This document shows positions 28,541 to 37,717 of a stretch of DNA of 64,000 nucleotides, one piece after another. Source of the DNA: Thiocapsa marina 5811 (GTDB lineage: Bacteria > Pseudomonadota > Gammaproteobacteria > Chromatiales > Chromatiaceae). The position numbers and the translations under genes were made by a program. The stretch spans positions 297,076 to 361,075 of the forward strand of contig NZ_AFWV01000005.1 in the NCBI RefSeq assembly GCF_000223985.1, in the 5' to 3' direction. The notes beneath the pieces are model-generated. The model was not told the DNA's origin, made no database searches, and saw nothing but the letters and a program-made list of their open reading frames with translations. Every line of letters starts with the position of its first letter. Positions within the stretch are counted from its first letter, which is position 1.

Positions 28541-29011
28541 ATGGCCATGACGATGGACAAGCAAGATTCTGATTTAAATCGCGAAGTCTTCTGGGATTCC
28601 GCCGGATTCGCGACGCGCCTGGCACTCGCGAAGGGCGTGCTGTCCACGAATGCATTCGCGCAAAAGTGCGGGATTTCCGAGAGCATCTTCCGCAAGTACC
28701 TCGCGGGCGCGAGCGTTCCCGGGGCGGACAAGCTGGTCGATATCGCCCGCGTAGCTGGTGTGTCCCTGCTCTGGCTGGCGACCGGGCAGGGGCGCGCCGA
28801 GGACGGCACGGACGCGATGGTTCGGGGTCCGGTCGACGTGGATCTGCTGGAAACCCTGCTCGAGTCGGTTGAAGGCGGACTCGACGAGATCGGCGCGACC
28901 TTGACGCCGGCGAAGAAGGCCAAGCTGGTCGCGGCGCTCTACAGCCTCTATCGCAGCAGCGAAGACGTCCGCAAGGCACCGGTGTTGGAGCTCGTCAGGC
29001 TGGCGAGCTGA
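28541..29011 (+). CDS. XRE-type (CI-like) repressor
   Basis: 156 residues; M5 (28553) is an alternative start. An HTH is visible at about residues 27-75: RLALAKGVLSTNAFAQKCGISESIFRKYLAGASVPGADKLVDIARVAGVSLLWLATG, the typical XRE layout with the LLWLATG tail of phage repressors. The C-terminus is a helical segment (LYSLYRSSEDVRKAPVLELVRLAS) rather than an S24 peptidase, so it would not self-cleave like LexA/CI. It is divergent from the flhDC-like operon, matching SetR opposite SetCD in logic though not in domain make-up. Confidence 0.85.
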   Translation: MAMTMDKQDSDLNREVFWDSAGFATRLALAKGVLSTNAFAQKCGISESIFRKYLAGASVPGADKLVDIARVAGVSLLWLATGQGRAEDGTDAMVRGPVDVDLLETLLESVEGGLDEIGATLTPAKKAKLVAALYSLYRSSEDVRKAPVLELVRLAS

Positions 29012-29163
29012 GCGTGACCGAGTGCACGGTTCCGCGAGTCCGACCCGGAATGACGGTTGCTCGACGCGTTTTTGCGTTGACCCGGTCGATGCCTCGGGCG
29101 ACGATCCGACGCGCTCGACACGATGTACCGACTTTGGATCACGGAACAGCGGAGGTTTTTTCG

Positions 29164-29565
29164 ATGGTCGACAAGAGTGATGAAATCCGATCGACAATTC
29201 GCGGGATCATGGGCGACAGCGTGCCTAAGCCGAAGCCGCCGGACGTGGCGATGCCGTCGCTGAGCATCGATATCGGCGGCATCAATCTCAAGAACCACAA
29301 CGCGTTCGAACACGCGCATCCCGATCATCGAATCGATCTTCCCGCGATGGCCGCTGCGCCGCCGGCGGTCCAGCGCTGCCACCGCCAGCAACGTAGCCTG
29401 TTGCGGGTGCTCGGCTCGGTGCTGATGTTCGCCGCCATCGCCCCGCTCTACCTGGTGGAGTTCCTGTCGGACATGCCCGACAACATCATTTTGACCATCG
29501 GATTCATCATGCTGATCTTGAGCCTGATCAGTTTTACGATCGCGACGATGCTCGAATCGTCCTGA
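29164..29565 (+). CDS. Small membrane protein of unknown function
   Basis: 133 residues from the ATG at 29164, preceded by GGAGG. The N-terminal 70 residues are soluble and include a SxSIDIGGINLKN patch and many histidines. Two membrane helices follow at about 83-101 (LLRVLGSVLMFAAIAPLYL) and 108-128 (NIILTIGFIMLILSLISFTI). It follows the repressor gene by 152 bp in the same direction. No family recognised. Confidence 0.7.
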   Translation: MVDKSDEIRSTIRGIMGDSVPKPKPPDVAMPSLSIDIGGINLKNHNAFEHAHPDHRIDLPAMAAAPPAVQRCHRQQRSLLRVLGSVLMFAAIAPLYLVEFLSDMPDNIILTIGFIMLILSLISFTIATMLESS

Positions 29566-29574
29566 TCCGAGGAC

Positions 29575-29596
29575 GGCCGCTCGTGCGCGAGCGGCC
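29575..29596 (+). terminator. Hairpin after the small membrane protein gene
   Basis: A perfect 9-bp stem GGCCGCTCG/CGAGCGGCC with loop TGCG begins 9 bp after the stop codon. There is no T-tract, so it may pause or protect RNA rather than terminate by itself. Confidence 0.5.
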
Positions 29597-30089
29597 AAGT
29601 CTCTGCGGAAATACACCGACCGATGCCGATGCAGCGCGATCGTGACGGTGAACCCGCATGGCCGCGCGGGCCCACGGCAAGGCCTACCTGCCGGGATCGC
29701 TTGGTCGATCGAGCGGTCCGTCAATCCTCGCCGCATGGACCGGTCGAAAGCGCCAAGCCCGCGCCAGCCTTCATCCCCCGATTCGTCCACGTCTGTGCGC
29801 GTGCTGGGCCGCCCCGGCCCGACGCGCTGCGCCACATTGTTCCCGTTGGCCGACAAGAAACCCAAAACACGCGAAAGGCGTCGAAAAGCGTCATCTAGAG
29901 CGGCTTCGCCGCGTTCGCGATCGGCCTATCATCTGTTCCGCGTTCGAGGACACTTTCCGCACCGGCCTAGGCTTCGAACATGCTGCCGGCGGGACAATCT
30001 CGGGCGCGTGTTCCATGTCGTCGGCGGCAACGCACCGGTCGGTCCAGCCCGCCGGCCGGGACATGACAGACAGTGATTCGGAGCCCGGA
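29597..30089. other. 493-bp gap without a supported gene
   Basis: Only random open frames occur; none resembles a protein family. It may hold the promoter of the downstream XRE-HTH-dnaC operon. Confidence 0.5.
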
Positions 30090-30314
30090 ATGAACAGCAC
30101 CATCGGAGGAAACCTCCGTCACCTGCGCAGGCGATCCGGTCGGACCCAAGCCGAGGTGGCCAAGCGCGCCGGCACCTCGCAAGCCCGGATCTGCCGCATC
30201 GAGACCGGCGACGCCAACCCGACCCTCGCCAGTCTGCGCCGCATCGCCCGCGCTCTGGATGTCCAGGTCGTGGATCTGCTGCAACGCCGCCCCGAGCAGG
30301 CGCGCCCGACATGA
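30090..30314 (+). CDS. Small XRE-family DNA-binding protein
   Basis: 74 residues from the ATG at 30090; an in-frame ATG at 30063 is also possible. It is almost entirely an HTH domain: GGNLRHLRRRSGRTQAEVAKRAGTSQARICRIETGDANPTLASLRRIARALDVQVVDLL. The arrangement is that of a stand-alone antitoxin or phage Cro-like regulator. It overlaps the downstream HTH/primosomal gene by 4 bp, so it probably autoregulates the replication operon. Confidence 0.82.
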   Translation: MNSTIGGNLRHLRRRSGRTQAEVAKRAGTSQARICRIETGDANPTLASLRRIARALDVQVVDLLQRRPEQARPT

Positions 30315-31048
30315 GCCGAGCGGCACGCGATTGGGCTTGGGACTGCCGCGGACTGACGCCGGCACAGCGCTTGGTTCTGCTGGCGTTGGCCGAACATGCC
30401 GACGAGGCGGGCGGCTGCTGGCCGTCGTTGTCGCGCCTGGCCGCGCGCGCCGAGCTCGATCGGCGCACCGTCACGCGCTGTCTGGCGGCACTCGAGGCGC
30501 GCGGTCTGATCCACCGCGCGCGCAGCCGGCCGCAGCGCACCCTCTATCGCCTTGCGGTCGGCACATCCCCCGCGCAGGTGCCGACCCGCGACGAGGAGAC
30601 GGCGTGGGGGACTGAACCCATGCCCCTCGACGACGGACCCGCGATCGCCTTGGATCCGCTCGACCCGACGGTGCCGACTCCCCGAACCGGGGGCGTCACG
30701 CCCCCGCACCGGGGGCAACAGACCCCGAAATGCAGACCCGATCCGGCGCGCCCGATTCCGCCCGACTGGGGTCCCGGTGCGCGGGTCCTGAGTTGGGCCG
30801 CCAAGCAGGGCATCGCACGCGACTGGGTCCAGGACCAGGTCGAGGAGTTCGTCGCCTACTGGTCCGACACCGGATCGCGCCGCACGAGTTGGGATGCCAC
30901 CTTCATCCAGCGCCTGCAGACCCTGCAGGCCCGCACGACGCAGAGGCCACCGCATGAGCCGATCGGACGACTCGCCGACAAAGACTACGCCCGCGGAGCG
31001 ACACCGCTCGATCGCATCCCCTGGCTGCTGCCGGCTGATGTCGCTTGA
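30311..31048 (+). CDS. Helix-turn-helix replication protein, DnaT-like
   Basis: 245 residues. An N-terminal winged helix (LTPAQRLVLLALAEHADEAGGCWPSLSRLAARAELDRRTVTRCLAALEARGLIHR) is followed by a Pro-rich linker. The C-terminal segment IPPDWGPGARVLSWAAKQGIARDWVQDQVEEFVAYWSDTGSRRTSWDATFIQRLQ matches the DnaT/phage replication-O C-terminal motif that contacts the helicase loader. Overlap with the dnaC-like gene supports a plasmid- or phage-type replication pair that loads DnaB. Confidence 0.82.
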   Translation: MSRAARDWAWDCRGLTPAQRLVLLALAEHADEAGGCWPSLSRLAARAELDRRTVTRCLAALEARGLIHRARSRPQRTLYRLAVGTSPAQVPTRDEETAWGTEPMPLDDGPAIALDPLDPTVPTPRTGGVTPPHRGQQTPKCRPDPARPIPPDWGPGARVLSWAAKQGIARDWVQDQVEEFVAYWSDTGSRRTSWDATFIQRLQTLQARTTQRPPHEPIGRLADKDYARGATPLDRIPWLLPADVA

Positions 31049-31712
31049 GGAGCTGGCGGAGCACGGACGCCGCGAGATCCGACAACTCCTGGCCGCACGC
31101 CGGGACGAGGCGCAACGCCGGCTCGAATCGGCCGTCGGACGCTGCGGAATCCCCCCGCGCTTTGGCGCGAAGACCTTCGAGAGCTATCGGGCCACGACGC
31201 CGGAGCAGCAGCAGGCCTTGAGGGTCTGTCGCAGCTACGCGGCGCGCTTTGCCGCCGGCGCCTGTCACGGCGACAGCCTGCTCCTGCTCGGCGGTCCCGG
31301 CACCGGCAAGACCCATCTCGCCTGTGCCATCCTCGCGAGTGTGATCCGGGCCGGCCACACGGGGCTGTTCATGTCCGTCCCGGCCGCGCTGCGCACGGTG
31401 CGCGACACCTACGCGACGCGGGCGGCGTGCTCGGAAAGCGAGGCGCTGGCCATGCTGACCGACCCCGACCTGCTGGTGCTCGACGAGGTCGGACTGACGA
31501 TCGGCAGCGACGATAAACGCCGCGCGATGCTGTTCGACGTGCTCGATACCCGCTATGCGAACCTGCGTGCCACGATCCTGATCGGCAACCTGACCGACGA
31601 GGAGATGGAGCGTTATCTCGGCGAGCGGATCATGGACCGGCTCTGCGAAGGCGACTCCGCCCTGGTGTCCTTCACCTGGCCGAGTTTTCGGCGCAGCGGG
31701 GGTGGCGTTTGA
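31038..31712 (+). CDS. dnaC: DnaC-like helicase loader ATPase
   Basis: 224 residues from the ATG at 31038, which overlaps the upstream gene by 11 bp. It is a DnaC/IstB-type AAA+ ATPase: Walker A LLGGPGTGKTHLA (K91), Walker B LLVLDEVGL, sensor TILIGNL, and the arginine finger in MDRLCEG. It would load DnaB at an origin defined by the partner HTH protein. On an ICE such a pair supports theta-like maintenance after excision (inference). Confidence 0.88.
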   Translation: MSLEELAEHGRREIRQLLAARRDEAQRRLESAVGRCGIPPRFGAKTFESYRATTPEQQQALRVCRSYAARFAAGACHGDSLLLLGGPGTGKTHLACAILASVIRAGHTGLFMSVPAALRTVRDTYATRAACSESEALAMLTDPDLLVLDEVGLTIGSDDKRRAMLFDVLDTRYANLRATILIGNLTDEEMERYLGERIMDRLCEGDSALVSFTWPSFRRSGGGV

Positions 31713-32040
31713 TGCGGTCCGCCATTGGGGTGCACTCGGCACGTCCGGCGCTTCGGTCGGTGCCGTATCGCTTCTTGTCGTCGGACCAAGGGAGTAGGGA
31801 GCGCTCGCAGGAGCGAACGGGACGCAGCGTACCCCGAACGCAGACATGGGTAACTCGAAGGCTGGACAGGTCTCCGACAAGGGGTGAACGACTCCACGGA
31901 GTTGGCAGGTCGATGCACCGGGACAAGAAACGCCGGAATCGATGCGGTCACTGGAGCTTCGCTCGCGATCCATTGCGTCATGGATCGGATAGCGGTCCCG
32001 ACCTACCCAGAAGCCACCGACGACAGCCCCATCCATTCCC
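31713..32040. other. 328-bp gap after dnaC
   Basis: No supported gene. It may contain the lost 5' end of the desulfhydrase pseudogene, whose first readable codons start at about 32041 without an obvious start codon. Confidence 0.4.
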
Positions 32041-32954
32041 CGCCTGAGCCAGGCCCATCTACCCACGCCCATCGAGCCGCTACCGCGGCTCTCCGCCCTG
32101 CTCGGCGGTCCTCGGCTCTTCATCAAGCGCTACGATCAGGCCGGCCTCGCGCTCGGCGGCAACAAGACCCGCAAGCTGGAGTTCCTGGTGGCCGAAGCGC
32201 AGGCCCGCGGTGCCCGGACCCTCGTCACCGCCAGCGCTTGGCAGTCCAATCACTGTCGCCAGACCCCCCGTCGGCGGCCCGCTGCGGGATGGACTGCATC
32301 CTGGTGTTGACCGGCGAGCGCCCCGCCGAAGCGTCCGGGAATCTGCTCCTCGATCACCTTCTGGGTGCGCGGATCGTCACGACATCCGATCGCCGCGACC
32401 GCGATCGTCTCCTCGAGGAGACCGTCGAGAGCGCCGCGGCGCAGGGCCACGCCCCGTAACTGGTTCCCTACGGGGGAAGCAGTCCGACCGGAGCGTTGGG
32501 CTATGCCTTTGCGATGCAGGAGGTCCTCGCACAGGAGATCGATGCGAACTGAATCGTCGTCGCCAGCTCCAGCGGCGGCACCCAGGCCGGACTGGTCCTG
32601 GGGCAGCGTGTCTTCGGCTACCGCGGGACACTGCTCGGGATCGGCATCGACGAACCGGCATCCGTGCTGAAGTCACACGTGGCCGCCCTGGCGAGCGATG
32701 CAAGTGCCGCGCTGGGCCCACGCATCGCCGTCGACGCCGCGGACGTGCACGTCGACGATTGCTACTGCGGTCCCGGCTACGGGGTGCTGACCGACCTCGA
32801 GCGCGAGGCGATCCGGATCTTCGCACGCCCCGAGGGCATCCTGCTGGATCTCATCCGCCGCGGTTTCTTCCCGAGCGATGCGCGCATGCTGTTCCGGCAC
32901 ACCGGCGGGCAGCCCGCGTTGTTTGCCGAGCCGTACCCGACCAAGCATTTGTGA
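32041..32954 (+). pseudogene. dcyD: D-cysteine desulfhydrase (PLP-dependent), decayed
   Basis: Four pieces of one protein read in order. Frame 32041: [20 protein letters not shown] to [14 protein letters not shown] (PLP lysine) and WQSNHCRQT. After a frameshift near 32265, frame 32289: [23 protein letters not shown] at 32457 then interrupts RGHAP*LVPYGGSSPTG, and a TGA at 32550 replaces Trp in IDAN*IVVASSSGGTQAG. The end ALFAEPYPTKHL is intact, but the segment between PEGILL and DLIRRGFF has lost the usual DPVYTGRA block. The active enzyme turns D-cysteine into pyruvate, ammonia and H2S. Four independent lesions make this a dead gene. Confidence 0.9.
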
Positions 32955-32983
32955 GTCCGGTTGCGGCTTCGATCAAGAACTCC

Positions 32984-33757
32984 TCACCCGAGCGGCTGCA
33001 TCACCCGGCACTTCGGATACCTCGAGCATCCCCAGAACCGATCGCCGGCCCTCGGTCCCGTCTTTACGGTGCGCAGGATGAGCGGGCTGCCGCACTTCGG
33101 ACAGCGGCGCTCCGCCAGCGGATCCGCTCGCGTCTCGAGGCGCCTAACGTGCGCTCGGTGGTTTGCCGACCCCGGCTTCAGCCGGCCGCCGGCGATGCGC
33201 TGCAGAACGGCCTCGACCGCCGCATCACTGAACACCGGCTCGCGGAAGGACCTGATGAAGCGGATGAAGCGGGTACCTTGTGTCACGTTCTCAGGAATCG
33301 GGGTTTTGAAGCGACTGTCCCCGACGAACGTAACGACCGAGTGGATGGTCTCGGGAGGTACATCGAGCAGCGCCTGTAAGGCTTTCACATGCTTGTAGTT
33401 TTGCAGCAAAGGATTCTGAAATCGAATCGTGTGTCGATAGATCTTCTGCGTCCACTGCGCCTGACGCTCGCCGCCGAAGATCCAGCCCTTCATATTCTTG
33501 GTCTCGATCACGAAGATTCCGTAGCGCGAGACGACGACATGATCGATCTGGGTCGCGCCGTCGGGGGTCGGCAGGGTGAGATCGTGGACGGCGCGATAGG
33601 TCGCGCGGTCCAGGCGAAGCCGGAGCGCCCAACGCACGAGGTGCTCGCCCACGATGCCTTTCACCCGCGAGGACTTGAGCAGAGCGCCGAGGAGCGCAAG
33701 CGGAATCAGCCACCAAAGTGCGTTCACGAGTGGCGCGAGGACGAGCGTCGGATCCAT
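32984..33757 (-). CDS. NERD-domain nuclease-related protein with topoisomerase-type zinc finger
   Basis: 257 residues from the ATG at 33757. One membrane helix (LVLAPLVNALWWLIPLALLGALL) leads to a NERD domain: KGIVGEHLVRWAL, then QIDHVVVSRYGIFVIETKNMKGWIFG, where D, E and K form a PD-(D/E)xK-like site. The C-terminus is a zinc ribbon CPKCGSPLILR...GCSRYPKC, as in topoisomerase IA tails. It is probably membrane-anchored and acts on DNA; the role on the island, defence or processing, is inference. Confidence 0.85.
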   Translation of the reverse strand: MDPTLVLAPLVNALWWLIPLALLGALLKSSRVKGIVGEHLVRWALRLRLDRATYRAVHDLTLPTPDGATQIDHVVVSRYGIFVIETKNMKGWIFGGERQAQWTQKIYRHTIRFQNPLLQNYKHVKALQALLDVPPETIHSVVTFVGDSRFKTPIPENVTQGTRFIRFIRSFREPVFSDAAVEAVLQRIAGGRLKPGSANHRAHVRRLETRADPLAERRCPKCGSPLILRTVKTGPRAGDRFWGCSRYPKCRVMQPLG

Positions 33758-34051
33758 GACCGTGGGTCCCTCGGTGGGGGCGTGCAATTTCGCGAGCACT
33801 GCAAGTGTAAGCTATGCCTGACCGTCATGCGAGCTTGGGGACAGACTCGGCAGTAGGGTCAGTCGCGGGATGCCGGCGATTCCGCGATCAACGACGCGGT
33901 GAGGTCGGTAAACTGACCGGACGCGCGGTGCGTCGACTGCACCCCGACCGCCCAACCCGGAGAAGCCGATGGATCCGCTTTCCGCGCGCGGATCGATGCG
34001 TTGTCCCTTAGGCGCGCAAGCAACCGAAGACCGACCCGGAGGGAGACACCC

Positions 34052-34744
34052 GTGTGCGGACGCTACGCCCAATTCACCTCGCCCGGGGACCTCGCCGAGA
34101 TCTTCGGCGCGACCCTCGACATCGCGGACGTCAGCCCGCGCTACAACGCCGCCCCGATGCAGTGGTTGCCGGTCATCCGCCAACGTCCGAGCGGGGAGCG
34201 GGTCGTGCAGACGCTGCGCTGGGGCCTGCTCCCGAGCTGGGCGAAAGACGAGACCATCGCCAACCGCCTGATCAACGCCCGCGCCGAGACCCTGGCCGAG
34301 AAACCCTCGTTCCGCTCGGCGTATCGCAAGCGTCGCTGCATTGTCCCGGCCGACGGCTTCTACGAATGGGCCAAGCGCCCGGACGGCAAGCAGCCCTATT
34401 ACATCCATGCCTCGGACGGCAGCATCCTGGCATTCGCCGGGCTTTGGGAGCGCTGGACCCGACCCGACGACGGGGAGAGCATCGACAGCTTCACCATCGT
34501 CACCACCGCGGCCAACGACCTCATGCGGGCGCTGCACGATCGCATGCCAGCGATCCTCGCTCCCGACGCCACGGCCCGCTGGCTTGATCCGGCGAGCAAG
34601 CCGGATGCGCTCGGCGACCTGCTTGGCCCCTGTCCGGACGCACGGCTCGCGCTTCACCCGGTCACACGGGAAGTCGGAAACGTACGCAACGAGGGAGCGG
34701 AGCTGATCGCGGCGATATCCGACGAGGACACGCGCGCGAACTGA
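34052..34744 (+). CDS. SRAP-domain abasic-site DNA-crosslinking protein (HMCES/YedK)
   Basis: 230 residues. A GTG start at 34052 after GGAGG puts the catalytic Cys at position 2 (MCGRYAQF), as required because it becomes the N-terminal residue. YNAAPMQ, the RWGLLPSWAKD block, NARAETLAEKPSFR, RRCIVPADGFYEW and the active-site His in LHDRMPAIL are all present. The protein covalently traps abasic sites in single-stranded DNA, which would protect ssDNA during conjugative transfer or SOS repair. Its neighbours include other SOS genes. Confidence 0.92.
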   Translation: MCGRYAQFTSPGDLAEIFGATLDIADVSPRYNAAPMQWLPVIRQRPSGERVVQTLRWGLLPSWAKDETIANRLINARAETLAEKPSFRSAYRKRRCIVPADGFYEWAKRPDGKQPYYIHASDGSILAFAGLWERWTRPDDGESIDSFTIVTTAANDLMRALHDRMPAILAPDATARWLDPASKPDALGDLLGPCPDARLALHPVTREVGNVRNEGAELIAAISDEDTRAN

Positions 34745-34874
34745 CGAGGAACGGCCCGACGCCGAGACGCAGGCTCGCAATGGTCAAGACGACGATTTCG
34801 GACGTGAGTCGAGTTTAGTGGACTTCATTCGTTCAGAATGGGCCTCTGCTTCGAAAATGCCGAGGCAACCACAC

Positions 34875-35348
34875 TCACCCCGCCCGCACCACCCCCGACA
34901 CCACCCCCAGGATCTCCACCTCGCCCTCCTCGAACACAAACGGGTCCATAGCCTCGTTCGCCGGCTGCAGCCGGATCCCCTCGTCCTCGCGATAGAAGCG
35001 CTTGAGCGTAACCTGATAGCCGTCGATCCGGGCCACCACCGTCTCGCCGTTCTCCGCCGTCGGGCGTTGTTCCACGACGACCAGATCGCCCGTGTCGATG
35101 CCGTCCTCGGTCATGGAGTCGCCGCGCACGTACAGGGCAAAGCTACGCTCGGCCGCATGCCGCTTCACCAGACGGGCAGGGACCATCAGGGTCTCGCGCT
35201 CCTCGACCGCGACCACCGGCTGACCGGCGCTGACCAGGCCGAGCAGCGGCAACTCGACGGTGAGCTCCTCGCGCGGGTCGAGCGGCTCCAAGTCGGGGTG
35301 CCAGGTGGGACGCACCTGTCTACGGATTGGTTGCATCATGTCGTCCAT
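34875..35348 (-). CDS. LexA-like S24 peptidase without a DNA-binding domain
   Basis: 157 residues with a good AGGAG site. The fold is the LexA/UmuD self-cleaving domain: a possible cleavage site LVSAGQP (A41-G42), nucleophile S78 in VRGDSMTEDG and general base K116 in QVTLKRF. The winged helix of LexA is missing and the N-terminal 35 residues are unlike UmuD, so it could be a truncated LexA, a second UmuD or an anti-repressor. It is separate from the umuD-umuC operon further right. Confidence 0.8.
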   Translation of the reverse strand: MDDMMQPIRRQVRPTWHPDLEPLDPREELTVELPLLGLVSAGQPVVAVEERETLMVPARLVKRHAAERSFALYVRGDSMTEDGIDTGDLVVVEQRPTAENGETVVARIDGYQVTLKRFYREDEGIRLQPANEAMDPFVFEEGEVEILGVVSGVVRAG

Positions 35349-35402
35349 CGCGATCTCCTGGAGGTGATGGTCTGTTCGGGGAGTTTAGCCGCAGATCCGC
35401 GA

Positions 35403-35909
35403 TCATGCGCGCCCGATCCCTGCTGAATACGCTATTTCACCATCGACATCGTGAGCGCGGTCGGGTCCGAACACCGCCTCTTGAAGCCCTGCTTGCGTGT
35501 TCACGATGACGTCGCACGCCATCTCGACCATGGCGTTGACGATCGCATGCTCGGATTCGCCCGCGCGCCGAAAGTCGGTGCGGATCCCGACGATCTTCGC
35601 GTCCGCCGCCTTGGTGGCGAAGAAGTACCCGATCTCCCACGCGGTCCCGTCGTCGACCTGGGTGCCGTCGAGCAGGGCGATCAGCAGATCGGCACGGTCG
35701 AGCCCGACCTTGCAGCGCCGGAAGATCTCTGCACGTGCCTCGGCCCCCAAGGCGGCGATCTCCTCGGACGCGATCAGCTCGTAGGGCCAAATGATCTCGA
35801 CGTGCTCGCCCCGGCGCGACGCCTGCTCGAGCAGGAGACGTCTGGTCTTGCGGTGCCAGTCGCGTTCGGCTTCGGTGAAGAGCGGTCCTGCCAGGTAGAT
35901 GACGCGCAT
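35403..35909 (-). CDS. Nucleoside 2-deoxyribosyltransferase
   Basis: 168 residues. IYLAGPLFTEAERDWHRK opens the family fold, and LIALLDGTQVDDGTAWEIGYFFA contains the catalytic glutamate. The enzyme swaps bases between deoxynucleosides in salvage. GAGGG lies 9 bp before the ATG. Such genes occur often on phages and mobile elements near deaminases; a guanine-deaminase relic lies 5 kb to the right. Confidence 0.88.
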   Translation of the reverse strand: MRVIYLAGPLFTEAERDWHRKTRRLLLEQASRRGEHVEIIWPYELIASEEIAALGAEARAEIFRRCKVGLDRADLLIALLDGTQVDDGTAWEIGYFFATKAADAKIVGIRTDFRRAGESEHAIVNAMVEMACDVIVNTQAGLQEAVFGPDRAHDVDGEIAYSAGIGRA

Positions 35910-35957
35910 GATCGTCCCTCGAGTATCCCGCGATCCGTTTCGAACACTGCGCCGGGC

Positions 35958-37224
35958 TCACCCCGCGCGCACCGTCGCCAACCCCGCCCAGCGTGTCGTC
36001 GAGACCCCGGAGCCGCGCTCCGAGCGTCGCCGCCAGCCGGACCCGGACAGCTGACCCGCGAACCGCAGGGTCTCGCGCCCGTACCTGCGATTGACCGCGT
36101 CCAGCACCGCCATACGGCGCCGCGCACGGTCGTCCTCGCCGACCTCGGCGAAGAGATCCGCCGGAGCCTGACCGGCCGGGACCACATCCGGCAACAACAC
36201 CCCGGCCTTGCGGTAGGTATCGCCTGAACGGAACAACCGCTCGACCCCGCGGGTCGCGGCCCGCACCAGCGTCGTGCTGTCCTGCGTCGGCACCGGGAAA
36301 CCCAGCGTCACGGCGTTGGCGTAGAACGCCCGGCCCCTATCGAAGGGATTGGTCTGCACGCACATCGTCAGTGCCGGAGCGGCGAGCCGCTGCGCCCGCA
36401 GCTTCTCTCCGGCCCGACTGGCGAAGGCCGTGACCGCCGCCCGCAGCTCGGCCGGCTCGGTCACCGCGGCCCCGAAGCTGCGCGAGACCATGACCTGCCG
36501 GCGTGGCGGCGCTACATCCTCCAGCGCCAGACAAACTTGCCCACGCAGCTCCTGGGCGATGCGCTCGACGACCACGCCGAAGGAGGCGCGCAACCGCTGC
36601 GGGTGCGCCTCGCGCAACGCCAGCGCATCGGCGATGCCGATCGCGCGCAGACGCGCCCCCCGAGCGACCCGCGATGCCCCAGAGGTCTTCCACCGGAACC
36701 ACCGCCAGCACGTCGTCGGGGTCCGGCAGCGCCGACCAGTCGAGCACCGGACCGGCCGGTCCCTGGCCCTTCTTGGCCAGCCGATTGGCGAGCTTGGCGA
36801 GCGTCTTGGTCGGGGCGATCCCGACCGCTACCGGGATGCCGGTCCAGCGTCGCACGGTCCGGGCGATCTCCAGACTCAGGACGGTGGGATCCCGGACCCC
36901 GGCCAGATCCAGAAAGCTCTCGTCGATCGAATAGATCTCGATGCGCGGGGTGAACCCCGCCAACACCTGCATCACCCGCCGCGACAGATCCCCGTAGAGG
37001 GCATAGTTCGTGGAGAATACGGCGGCGTCGGCCCGGCGCAGAACAGCGGCGTACTTGAAGTAGGGCGCCCCCATCGGGATGCCGAGCGCCTTCGCCTCGT
37101 TGCTGCGCGCCACCACACAGCCGTCGTTGTTGGAGAGCACCACCACCGGACGGCCCTCCAGGCTCGGCCGGAACAGCCGCTCGCAGGAGGCGTAGAAGTT
37201 GTTGCAGTCGACCAGGGCGAGCAT
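35958..37224 (-). pseudogene. umuC: DNA polymerase V subunit UmuC, frameshifted
   Basis: The first frame (37224 to about 36660) reads [31 protein letters not shown], then the catalytic [10 protein letters not shown] and [21 protein letters not shown]. Just after EDLWGIAGR the frame is lost at a run of six C on the plus strand (36656-36661). The second frame continues [21 protein letters not shown] through the little-finger domain to the stop at 35958. Removing one base from the run restores a full-length UmuC of about 420 residues. It may be a true mutation, a sequencing error, or slippage at the run. Pol V carries out SOS translesion synthesis. Confidence 0.85.
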
Positions 37225-37282
37225 GGCGGGCTTCTCTCGATCGGACGGCGAGCGGGGCTGCGGCAACCTGCCGGGCGCAATC

Positions 37283-37639
37283 TCAATCGCCCGCAGGCGA
37301 GAGGCGCACCGCGGGTTTGTCGTCATCGGGCGGGCCGGCCAGCGGCGAGCCGGCTTTCCACGTCGACAGGCGATGACCACCCTCCGGCATCGGGCGCAAC
37401 AGACCGACCCAGCCTTTCCCCCAGTCGATGCGGGCGGCCCCGTCCTCCAGCGTCCAAGTCCCGCTGCCCCGGTAGTCGCCGATCTGCTCGGTGGCAATGC
37501 CGTCCGGCAGGAGTCCGATCACGATCGGAGTCTCGGGTCGCGACAGACTGGGTGCGGACCAGGTTCCTTCAAGCGCGTCGCCGGCACCCACGACAGCGGA
37601 AAGAAGCAGCAACAGGAAGGCAAAAATGGGACGCGACAT
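37283..37639 (-). CDS. Small exported protein between umuD and umuC
   Basis: 118 residues from the ATG at 37639. A classical signal peptide ([18 protein letters not shown]) leads to a Trp- and Gly-rich mature domain: [52 protein letters not shown]. It looks like a small beta-sheet lipocalin-like domain but no family is certain. It sits inside an otherwise usual umuD-umuC operon, where it has no known role. Confidence 0.75.
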   Translation of the reverse strand: MSRPIFAFLLLLLSAVVGAGDALEGTWSAPSLSRPETPIVIGLLPDGIATEQIGDYRGSGTWTLEDGAARIDWGKGWVGLLRPMPEGGHRLSTWKAGSPLAGPPDDDKPAVRLSPAGD

Positions 37640-37717
37640 CGGACACCTCGAGGGTTGCGGATGAGCAAACGGCCCGGCAAGCACTACCGGGCAAGGTCAT
37701 CACACGCGACGGCAATA

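Noticed and set aside
27453..28979. A 508-residue frame covering the FlhC-like gene and beyond
   Set aside because: Only the last 199 residues resemble a protein (FlhC). The upstream part runs through the FlhD-like gene in another frame and through the repressor on the other strand.
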